Assembly (NCBI GenBank): GCA_965199915.1
Contig: OZ241348.1
Span: 4,464,001 to 4,528,000, forward strand
Length of the DNA stretch: 64,000 bases
From: VXYL01 sp965199915
GTDB taxonomy: Bacteria; Pseudomonadota; Gammaproteobacteria; Pseudomonadales; Azotimanducaceae
Direction of reading: 5' to 3'
Shown piece by piece: positions 14,714-21,908 of the stretch. The position numbers were made by a program, and so were the translations under genes. The notes under the pieces were generated by a model that saw only the letters and a list, made by a program, of their open reading frames with translations, was not told the origin of the DNA and did no database searches. Numbering within the stretch: the first letter of the stretch is position 1; each line of letters begins with the position of its first letter.

Positions 14714-16198
14714 GTGCTGCAAGCGCAAGACGCGCCGCAGCGTGTACATGGCGGATCGGCTAGGATCGGGTTTCGCTTGGCCCGAAAGAGAGCCGCGTTC
14801 TTGCCAACACGAATCCACGCCCCCGCGATCCCGCGCCAACGCGTGTCGCGCAACGCTTGCGCGGTGGTGGCGAAACTGCGCGCGGCGGGCTTCCATGCGT
14901 ACTTGGTGGGTGGTTGCGTGCGTGACTTGCTGCTTGGGCGCCACCCTAAGGACTTCGACGTGGCCACGGACGCCCATCCCGATGCCATCTGCGCTTTGTT
15001 GCCGCGCTCGCGGCCCATCGGCAGACGTTTCCGCATCGTTCACGTGCGCATGCGCGGCGAGGTGATCGAGGTTTCCACGTTCCGCAGCGCGGTCGATGTT
15101 GCCGCCGGCGTCCAAGCCGCGGCGGCCGCGCCGCGAGCCGCCTTGCGGGATGCGAGCGCCCATGTTTCCGCCAACGGCGTGATATTGCGCGACAACGCCT
15201 ACGGCACGGTGGACGAAGACGCTTTCCGGCGCGACTTCACGATAAACGCGCTGTATTACGACCCCGACGGCGATGTGCTGCTGGACTATTGCGACGGCAT
15301 GGCGGACATCGCCAACCGGACGTTGCGCCTGATCGGCGATCCCGCCACCCGCTTTCGCGAAGACCCGGTGCGCATCCTGCGCGCCGCGCGCTTCGCCGCC
15401 AAGCTCGATCTGCGCATGGATCCGCAAACACAAGCCGCCATCGCGCCCGCCCGCGCCATGCTCGCCGAGGTGCCGCCGGCGCGGTTGCTCGACGAGTTTG
15501 GCAAGATGTTCTTGAGCGGCCACGGCGCGCACACCTTCGAGGTGCTGGAGCACCACCGCTTGGACGACGTGCTGTTTCCGCTCGCTGCGCCCGCCGGCGT
15601 CTTGTTCCGCCAAGCGCTGGTCAACAGCGACACGCGGGTGCGCGAGGGCAAGCCCGTGACGGAAGGCTTCCTGCTCGCGGCGCTGCTTTGGCCAAGCTAC
15701 ATCGAACGCATCCGCGCGGCGGCGTCCGCGCCGCGCGGTGAACGCCAGCGCGCCTTCGAGGTGGCGGCGAGCGGCTGTTTCACCGCCCTGCGCAAGACCG
15801 TTGCCATGCCACGGCGGCACGGCTACTTCGCCCGCGACGTCTGGGAGCTGCAACCGCCGCTGGAGCGGCGCACGGGCGCGGACGTGACCGCGGCGTTGGC
15901 GCATCGCCGCTTCCGCGCCGCCTACGACTTCCTGCTGCTGCGCGCCGAAATCGGCGAGGCGCCGGCGGCATTGGCCGCGTGGTGGACGGAAGCGCAGTCG
16001 TTGACGCCGGAACAGCTGGAGGAGCATCGGCGCGCCGCCCCGGCGTCGGCGGAACGAAGCGAGCTGCCCTCCGCCCAGGACGCCGCGGCGAGCGAAGCGC
16101 CGCGCAAACGCCGGCGCCGCCGACGCCGTGGCGGGCGGGGGCGCGTGCGGCCGGGGGCGATGGCGGCGAATGGCGGCAGCGTCGAACCCCGGCCTTAG
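14714..16198 (+). CDS. pcnB: Poly(A) polymerase I
   Basis: Up to 494 aa. AYLVGGCVRDLLLGRHPKDFDVATDA is the class II nucleotidyltransferase head domain (GG...D.D), followed by RRDFTINALYYDP and FREDPVRILRAARFAAKL. The conserved R..FRIVHVR segment fits PcnB rather than a CCA-adding enzyme. It adds 3' poly(A) tails that promote RNA decay. The C-terminus is a very basic tail (RKRRRRRRRGGRGRVR) typical of PcnB RNA binding. The start is uncertain: GTG at 14714 gives a long N-terminus, while TTG at 14801 gives the usual start just before IPRQRVSRNA. Directly after the TusA gene (18 bp). Confidence 0.85.
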   Translation: MLQAQDAPQRVHGGSARIGFRLARKRAAFLPTRIHAPAIPRQRVSRNACAVVAKLRAAGFHAYLVGGCVRDLLLGRHPKDFDVATDAHPDAICALLPRSRPIGRRFRIVHVRMRGEVIEVSTFRSAVDVAAGVQAAAAAPRAALRDASAHVSANGVILRDNAYGTVDEDAFRRDFTINALYYDPDGDVLLDYCDGMADIANRTLRLIGDPATRFREDPVRILRAARFAAKLDLRMDPQTQAAIAPARAMLAEVPPARLLDEFGKMFLSGHGAHTFEVLEHHRLDDVLFPLAAPAGVLFRQALVNSDTRVREGKPVTEGFLLAALLWPSYIERIRAAASAPRGERQRAFEVAASGCFTALRKTVAMPRRHGYFARDVWELQPPLERRTGADVTAALAHRRFRAAYDFLLLRAEIGEAPAALAAWWTEAQSLTPEQLEEHRRAAPASAERSELPSAQDAAASEAPRKRRRRRRRGGRGRVRPGAMAANGGSVEPRP

Positions 16199-16230
16199 TG
16201 GCGCGCGCGGTTCGTCGCACTTCAGGGACG

Positions 16231-18069
16231 CTACCGAGAAGCGAGGTCGCGGCGGCGCCGGCCCGGTCGGCGCTTGGCCGGCCCGTCCCGCAATCCAACG
16301 TTGATGCGCCCGGCGGCCACCGACACTTCTTCGATCACGACGTCCAAACGGTCGCCGAGGGTGAAACGGTCCCCGGAGCGTTCCGCCACCAAGCTCATGG
16401 TTGCTTCCACATAGTGGTAGTAGTCGTGGCCGAGCCGCGAGATGTGGAGCAATCCCTGCGCACCCAAGCCGTCGAGTTCCACGAAAAGACCAAAGGGCAC
16501 GACCGCGGCCACCGTGCCGGCGCACACCTCGCCAACGCGCTGTTCGGCCAGCGCACACTTCAACCAAGCGTCCACGCCGCGCTCCACATCCTCAGCGCGG
16601 CGCTCCGTCATCGAAATGTGCGCGGCGGCGGCATCGACATCGTCCGCCGCCAGCCGCTCGCCTTTGATCATGCGGTGGACGAGCAAATCCGCGTAGCGGC
16701 GAATGGGCGACGTGAAGTGGACGTAGCTCGGCAGCGCCAACCCGAAGTGGCCCAGGCGCCGCGCTTCGTAACGGGCTTGCGCCAGCGAGCGCAGCACCAG
16801 CGCGTCCCAAATCCACCGCGGCCAAGACGACTTGGCGCGCCCGCGACGGCATGCGTCCCCGAAGGCGCGCGGGGTCGGCTTGTCTTTCGGCAAGCGTTCG
16901 CCGACCAGACGCAACGCGGCGCCGAGCGCCTCGAGTTTGTCTTCGGCCGGCGGTTCGTGAACGCGATAGAGCGGCGGCGATGTCGCGCCGGGTGCCTTGC
17001 CGCCTTTCGCCTCGCGTCGTCGGCGCTCCTCAAGGTGTCGCGCCGCGGCCACGTTGGCGGCGATCATGGCTTCCTCGATCAGGCGGTGCGCGTCGTTTTG
17101 CCGCACCGGCGCCACGCCGACGGGACGGCCGGCGCGCAGCACGACACGGGTTTCTTGCGCCTCGACGTCCAACGCGCCGCGTTCCTCGCGCCGGGCGCGG
17201 AACGCCCGGCTCACGGCGTGCAGGGCGCGCAGGGACTCGCTGATCGCAGGTTCGACCGCAAGCGCCTCGCCGCGCAAGAACGCGGCCACCGCATCGTAGG
17301 TGAGCCGGGCGCGCGAGCGCATCACCGCCTCGGCGAATTCCCAGTGGGCGACGTGGCCGTTGCCGAACACGCGCATCTCGCAGGCGACCACCAGCCGGTC
17401 GACCGCCGGCAAGAGCGAGCAGACGCCGTTCGACAACGCTTCCGGCAGCATCGGCACCACCCGATCCGGCAGATAGAGCGAGTTGCCGCGCTCGCGCGCC
17501 GCAATGTCCAGCGCGGATCCGGCGTACACGTAGTGCGCCACATCGGCGATGGCCACGACCAAGCGCCAGCCGCCGTCCGGGCGCGGCTCGGCGAACACCG
17601 CATCGTCGTAGTCGCGGGCGTCCGCGCCGTCGATGGTCACCAAGGGCAGGCCGCGCAGATCGCGGCGGGGCGAAGTGGGAACGTCGGCGTGGGCGGCGCA
17701 AGGCCCGTCCGGCAACTTCAGGGCGCTCGCATCGAAGGGCCATGCGCGCGGGATCTTGTGCGCCCGCAACAGCGCTTCGGCGGCAAGCGCCGCTTCGTCG
17801 CCCGCTTCGACCACGCGCACCACCCGCCCTTCAACCCGGCCGCGGTCGGTGGTTTCCAAGCGCAACTCCACCACGGCGCCGGGCCGCGCCGTGGTCGGCG
17901 TCGCCAAGCGGACTCGACCGCGAAACTCTGGGCCAACGGCTTCAACGTATGGCCGCGCCGGCGCGCCGGAAAGCACGCCGATCAGCGGTTCGCCGGACAG
18001 TGCCACCGCGGGCGGCCCGCCCGCGGAACCGTCTCGCCGACGACGCGGGAAACTAGATTTGAAAGGCAA
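16231..18069 (-). CDS. rnr: RNase R/RNB-family exoribonuclease with shortened N-terminus
   Basis: About 612 aa. The RNB catalytic core shows TIDGADARDYDDAV (the Asp cluster that binds Mg2+), GNSLYLPDRVVPMLPE, SYVHFTSPIRRYADLLVHR and a C-terminal S1 domain (GTVAAVVPFGLFVELD). It degrades RNA 3' to 5', including structured RNA. Only one cold-shock-like domain precedes the core; the helix-turn-helix and first cold-shock domain of typical ~800-aa RNase R are missing, because the upstream xylulokinase-like gene ends only 47 bp away. Start set at TTG 18069, uncertain. A basic tail (AKRRPGRRRRDLASR) ends the protein. Confidence 0.8.
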   Translation of the reverse strand: MPFKSSFPRRRRDGSAGGPPAVALSGEPLIGVLSGAPARPYVEAVGPEFRGRVRLATPTTARPGAVVELRLETTDRGRVEGRVVRVVEAGDEAALAAEALLRAHKIPRAWPFDASALKLPDGPCAAHADVPTSPRRDLRGLPLVTIDGADARDYDDAVFAEPRPDGGWRLVVAIADVAHYVYAGSALDIAARERGNSLYLPDRVVPMLPEALSNGVCSLLPAVDRLVVACEMRVFGNGHVAHWEFAEAVMRSRARLTYDAVAAFLRGEALAVEPAISESLRALHAVSRAFRARREERGALDVEAQETRVVLRAGRPVGVAPVRQNDAHRLIEEAMIAANVAAARHLEERRRREAKGGKAPGATSPPLYRVHEPPAEDKLEALGAALRLVGERLPKDKPTPRAFGDACRRGRAKSSWPRWIWDALVLRSLAQARYEARRLGHFGLALPSYVHFTSPIRRYADLLVHRMIKGERLAADDVDAAAAHISMTERRAEDVERGVDAWLKCALAEQRVGEVCAGTVAAVVPFGLFVELDGLGAQGLLHISRLGHDYYHYVEATMSLVAERSGDRFTLGDRLDVVIEEVSVAAGRINVGLRDGPAKRRPGRRRRDLASR

Positions 18070-18116
18070 GGGCCGGCAACTTGCTGTGTGGAGCGGCGGT
18101 TCGCAAACGGCGCGGT

Positions 18117-19574
18117 TTACGCCGCGTGCAGAGCGGGGAAGCGCTGTTTGAGGTCTTGGTACAAGGCGCGGTAGGTGGCGAGGCGCGTGGCGGCGCGTTC
18201 CGTCTCCGCCGGCGTTGCGGCCACGGTGGCGACGAGGGGCACCGGGGGGCACACGTTGGCGGCGTCGCCGCCGCGGTGGCCGAGCATCGCCAGCCGCGCC
18301 GCGCCCAAGGCCGGGCCGACCGCGGCGTCCTGCCGGTAGTGCAAAGGCCGCCCCAACGCCGCGGCGAGGATGCGGCCCCAGAGCGGACTGCGGGCGCCGC
18401 CGCCGATGACGCTCACCTCGCCAAGGCGCGCGCCGGCGTCCAGCAGCGCCCGCTGGCCGTCGGCCAGCGCGAACGCCACGCCTTCGAGAACGGCCCGCGC
18501 CAACGCCGCCCCATCCACGTCGTGATGCAACCCCACGAACGCGCCAAGGGCGTTGGCGTCGTTGTGCGGCGTGCGCTCGCCGGAGAGATAGGGGAGGAAG
18601 AACAGCGGCCCCGGCGCTGGCGCGGCGCGTTCCACCTGGTCCAGCAACGCCGCCTCGGACGCGGCGCCCACCAGCCGCGTCACCCAGCTGAGCGCACTGG
18701 CCGCGGAGAGGATCACGGACATTTGGTGCCACATGCCCGGCAGCGCGTGACAGAAGGCATGCACGCCGCCTTCGGGATTGGGACGGTACTCGGCGCCCGG
18801 CACGAAGTACACGCCGGAGGTGCCGAGCGACACGAAGCTCGCCCCGTCCGCCACCGCGCCCGCGCCCACCGCGCCGGCGGCTTGGTCGCCGGCGCCGCCC
18901 ACCACCGGCACGGCGTCCATCCGCCATTCCTCCGCGACGCGCGGGTGCAAGTGGGCGCTCACTTCGCAACCTTCCACCAAGCGCGGCATGTGCGTGGTTG
19001 CGAGGCCGGTGGCCTGCAACATGGCGTCCGACCACTTGCGCGCGCCCACGTCCAACCACAGCGTGCCGGACGCATCGGAGAGGTCGCTCGCGTATTCGCC
19101 GGTCATGCGCCAGCGCAGATAGTCCTTCGGCAACAGCACCGTCTTGATGCGGGCGAACACGTCCGGTTCGTGGCGCCGCACCCAGAGCAGTTTCGGCGCC
19201 GTGAAGCCGGGCATGGCGCGGTTGCCGGTGATCGTGCGCACTGGCACGGCTTGCTCCAACGCCGCGCACTCGGCTTCGGAACGTCCGTCGTTCCACAGGA
19301 TGGCCGGCCGCAACACCCGCCCGCGCCCATCGAGCAGCACCGCGCCGTGCATTTGCCCGGACAAGCCGATGGCGGCGACGTGAGGCGCGAGATCGGAGAG
19401 CTCCGCCACCACCGCGCAGGTGGCGCGCCACCAGTCGTTGGGATTCTGTTCGCTGTGCTTCGGTTGGGGGCGGTGGACGGCAAGCGGCTCGCCGGCCTCG
19501 CGGACGACACCGCCGTTTTCGTCCACCACCACGGCTTTGACGGCGGAGGTGCCGAGATCAATGCCGAGGTACAT
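18117..19574 (-). CDS. xylB: Xylulokinase-like FGGY carbohydrate kinase
   Basis: 485 aa. MYLGIDLGTSAVKAVVVDE is the N-terminal phosphate-1 motif of FGGY kinases; IGLSGQMHG, PAILWNDGRSE and the C-terminal VIGGGARSPLWGRILA and VGPALGAARLA match XylB best. It would phosphorylate D-xylulose to xylulose-5-phosphate for the pentose phosphate pathway; a related sugar is possible. The ATG at 19574 begins the conserved domain; the upstream open frame adds 31 unlike residues. No xylose isomerase or transporter gene lies nearby. Confidence 0.85.
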   Translation of the reverse strand: MYLGIDLGTSAVKAVVVDENGGVVREAGEPLAVHRPQPKHSEQNPNDWWRATCAVVAELSDLAPHVAAIGLSGQMHGAVLLDGRGRVLRPAILWNDGRSEAECAALEQAVPVRTITGNRAMPGFTAPKLLWVRRHEPDVFARIKTVLLPKDYLRWRMTGEYASDLSDASGTLWLDVGARKWSDAMLQATGLATTHMPRLVEGCEVSAHLHPRVAEEWRMDAVPVVGGAGDQAAGAVGAGAVADGASFVSLGTSGVYFVPGAEYRPNPEGGVHAFCHALPGMWHQMSVILSAASALSWVTRLVGAASEAALLDQVERAAPAPGPLFFLPYLSGERTPHNDANALGAFVGLHHDVDGAALARAVLEGVAFALADGQRALLDAGARLGEVSVIGGGARSPLWGRILAAALGRPLHYRQDAAVGPALGAARLAMLGHRGGDAANVCPPVPLVATVAATPAETERAATRLATYRALYQDLKQRFPALHAA

Positions 19575-19611
19575 GGTGGTGTTCGACGCCTCGCGCCGGG
19601 GGGTGCCGCCG

Positions 19612-20298
19612 CTATTGCGTTGGCAGGTTCCCCGCCGCGGCGTCGCGGGCCGCCCGCTCCTTCTCAATGAGGTGGTTCGCCGTCAGCAACATTCCGGCGG
19701 TGCCGCCCACGCCGACTTCAACCGTGTAGCGGCCGTTCACCACCAACGTCGGCGTGGCGAGAATGCGGTACATGCGGCTTTGGCCGTCCGCTTGGCGAAC
19801 GCGGCTGCGCACGCCGAAGGACTTGAACACGCGCTCGAACTCCTCCTCGTCCACCTCGGCTTCGCGCACGAACAGGCGGCGCAGGTAGGCAGGGCGGCTC
19901 ATGTCCAAGCCGTGCTCGTGTATGGCCGTGAAGATGGGCATGTGGACGCGGGGCAGCACGTCCAGCGCCTCGGCGGTGAAGTACGCCTGCCCGAACGCCA
20001 GCATGGATGGGCTGCGTTCGCTCACCAGCGGCAGGCGGCGGAAGTCCACGTCGTCCTCGCGCAGCGCCGGCCACTCGTCGAGCACCGGTTCCAGCCGATA
20101 GCAGTGGACGCAGCTGTAGAGGAACACCTCGATCACCTCGATGCGGTTGGGGTCCGCGGTCTCCACGGGAACCGGCAACCGCGTGTAGTGGACGCCTTCC
20201 AAGAACTCCGGCGCCGGCGGCGCGGCGTCTTCGGCTGTGGTCGGCGCGGCGATGGCGAGGCCGGCGAGCGCCAAGGCGAGGTGTCCGCGAGTGGTCAT
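19612..20298 (-). CDS. dsbA: Thiol:disulfide interchange protein DsbA
   Basis: 228 aa. A signal peptide (residues 1-22: MTTRGHLALALAGLAIAAP) directs export to the periplasm. The thioredoxin-fold active site is FLYSCVHCYRLEP (CVHC; E. coli has CPHC), and the cis-Pro loop is ILATPTLVVNGRY. It introduces disulfide bonds into exported proteins. The CVHC dipeptide is known among DsbA homologues. Follows the cytochrome c4 gene, an arrangement common in gammaproteobacteria. Confidence 0.88.
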   Translation of the reverse strand: MTTRGHLALALAGLAIAAPTTAEDAAPPAPEFLEGVHYTRLPVPVETADPNRIEVIEVFLYSCVHCYRLEPVLDEWPALREDDVDFRRLPLVSERSPSMLAFGQAYFTAEALDVLPRVHMPIFTAIHEHGLDMSRPAYLRRLFVREAEVDEEEFERVFKSFGVRSRVRQADGQSRMYRILATPTLVVNGRYTVEVGVGGTAGMLLTANHLIEKERAARDAAAGNLPTQ

Positions 20299-20342
20299 GC
20301 GTGTTGCTCCCTGGTGCGCGCCTTGACAGGCCCCGCGCTAAT

Positions 20343-20377
20343 GGGCGCGTTGGAGTTAGCTTCGCAAACTCGGTGCC
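20343..20377 (+). repeat. Interspersed double-hairpin repeat, copy 2
   Basis: GGGCGCGTTGGAGTTAGCT then TCGCAAACTCGGTGCC; nearly identical to the inverted copy at 21844-21893. Lies between the cytochrome c4 gene and dsbA, within the same transcriptional direction. Confidence 0.65.
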
Positions 20378-20401
20378 TGTTCATGACTTGGGGCATTGTG
20401 T

Positions 20402-21121
20402 CTAATGCAGGCCGACTAGGTAGTGGGCGATTGCGGCGATTTCGCCGTCGGTGAGGTTGGCGGCGTTCTGGCGCATCATGCCTTCGTAGGTGTCGGTGTC
20501 CGTCTTGCGCATCCCTTCGCGGTACGCCTTGAGCTGCTCGATCAGGTAGTCCGGCTGCTGCCCGGAGAGCCGCGGGAAACCGGCCAGCGCGTTGCCGCTG
20601 CCGTCCGGCGCGTGGCAGGCGGTGCAGGCTGAAACGCGTTTGTCCAACAAGCCGCCGCGGTAGATGGCCTCGCCCAGCTGGAGCGCTTGCTCCGGATCGG
20701 CTTGGCCCACGGTGGGGGTTTGCGCTTCGTAGTAGGCGGCGAGGTCCGCCAGCTCGGCGTCCGTGTGCTCGTCCAGCTGCCCGGCCATCAACCCGGGCGG
20801 ACGGACGCCATCGCGCATGAGCTGCATCTGGCGAAACAGGTACCGGGCGTTCTGTCCGGCGATGCTGGGGTAGACGGGCACGACGCTGTTGCCGTCCTCG
20901 CCGTGGCAGGCGACGCACGTTGCCGTCAACGCACGCCCCGCGTCGATGTCCGGTTGACGCTCTTGCCCGCTTTGCGCAGCTTCCGCGCCCCCCGCACCTT
21001 CCGCATTTTCCGCGATTGCCGCGCCTTCGGCGTCTTCCACACCGCGCGCGACTTCGTCCGCTACGACGCCAACGGCGATCAGGGCCGCGCCCAACGCGGC
21101 TGTTGCGATTCGCGTGCCCAC
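20402..21121 (-). CDS. Dihaem cytochrome c4
   Basis: 239 aa. Signal peptide at the N-terminus, an acidic Ala/Glu-rich linker (about residues 25-55), then two class I cytochrome c domains with haem motifs CVACH and CTACH. Each domain has a Met ligand candidate (PGLMAGQL; EGMMRQNA) as in cytochrome c4, a periplasmic electron carrier to terminal oxidases. Divergent from engB, and upstream of dsbA, an arrangement (engB, cytochrome c4, dsbA) conserved in Pseudomonas-like gammaproteobacteria. The linker is longer than usual. Confidence 0.9.
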   Translation of the reverse strand: MGTRIATAALGAALIAVGVVADEVARGVEDAEGAAIAENAEGAGGAEAAQSGQERQPDIDAGRALTATCVACHGEDGNSVVPVYPSIAGQNARYLFRQMQLMRDGVRPPGLMAGQLDEHTDAELADLAAYYEAQTPTVGQADPEQALQLGEAIYRGGLLDKRVSACTACHAPDGSGNALAGFPRLSGQQPDYLIEQLKAYREGMRKTDTDTYEGMMRQNAANLTDGEIAAIAHYLVGLH

Positions 21122-21184
21122 GGTGTCGTGTTTCGTTTCCCGCTAAGATTCGGCGTTCGCCGAAGTGCGGACGAGTATAGCACC

Positions 21185-21808
21185 GTGCCTGCCGACAACC
21201 CGCCGCCGCGCCCGCTTGCGGCCACCTTTCTGACCAGCGCCGACCGGCTGGCGAGGTGTCCCGCGGACGACGCGCCGGAAGCGGTTTTCGTCGGCCGCTC
21301 CAACGCCGGCAAGTCCAGCGCCCTGAACCGTCTCGCGGGTCAACGACGGCTTGCGCGGGTGAGCAAGACGCCCGGGCGCACCCAGCTGATCAACTTCTTC
21401 ACCGTCGCCGGCGGCGGGCGGTTGGTGGATCTCCCCGGCTACGGCTACGCCCGCGCCTCAAAGACCCGCCGCGAGGCGTGGGGCCGCGCCGTCGACGAGT
21501 ATCTGAGCGGCAGCGCCAACGTGGTGGGCGTGGTGCTGGTCATGGACATCCGCCATCCACTGCGCGCGGCGGACGAACACATGATCGCGTGGATCGAGCA
21601 ATCGGGCAAGCGACTGCTCGCGCTCCTCAGCAAAGCGGACAAGCTGAAACGCGGCGCCCGAGCGCAGGCGTTGCGTTCGGTGGCCGCGGGGATGCCACCG
21701 GGCGGCGAAGTAGTGGCGTTTTCCGCGCTCACCGGCCTCGGGGCGGCGGAGGCGGTGGCAACGTTGCGCGAGTGGCTCGAACCCGCCACGCCCAGCCAAT
21801 CTTCTTGA
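21185..21808 (+). CDS. engB: Ribosome biogenesis GTP-binding protein YihA/EngB
   Basis: 207 aa. G1 is GRSNAGKSS, G3 is DLPGYGYARA and G4 is SKADKL, as in EngB/YsxC GTPases needed for late 50S subunit assembly. The N-terminal FLTSADRLARCP precedes the GTPase core as expected. The GTG at 21185 is chosen because it gives the standard short N-terminus. Divergent from the cytochrome c4 gene with 63 bp between starts. Confidence 0.9.
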   Translation: MPADNPPPRPLAATFLTSADRLARCPADDAPEAVFVGRSNAGKSSALNRLAGQRRLARVSKTPGRTQLINFFTVAGGGRLVDLPGYGYARASKTRREAWGRAVDEYLSGSANVVGVVLVMDIRHPLRAADEHMIAWIEQSGKRLLALLSKADKLKRGARAQALRSVAAGMPPGGEVVAFSALTGLGAAEAVATLREWLEPATPSQSS

Positions 21809-21843
21809 GAGGCGCGGGCCTTCACAACGCGCTAAGTTTCGCG

Positions 21844-21893
21844 GCGAGCCGAGTTTGCGCAGCAAACTCCAACGCGCCCGACAGGGCGCGCCT
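21844..21893 (-). repeat. Interspersed double-hairpin repeat, copy 3 (inverted)
   Basis: On the minus strand a GCGCCC/GGGCGC hairpin is followed by GGAGTTTGCTGCGCAAACTC, itself an inverted repeat. Located between the convergent ends of engB and polA. Confidence 0.7.
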
Positions 21894-21908
21894 CCGGCAG
21901 GACGCGCA

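Noticed and set aside
14264..16567. 767-aa minus-strand open frame
   Set aside because: Antisense to pcnB and the TusA gene.
18070..19431. Upstream half of a 1066-aa frame continuous with RNase R
   Set aside because: It overlaps the xylulokinase-like gene in another frame on the same strand and has no RNase R motifs; only the part after 18069 is RNase R.
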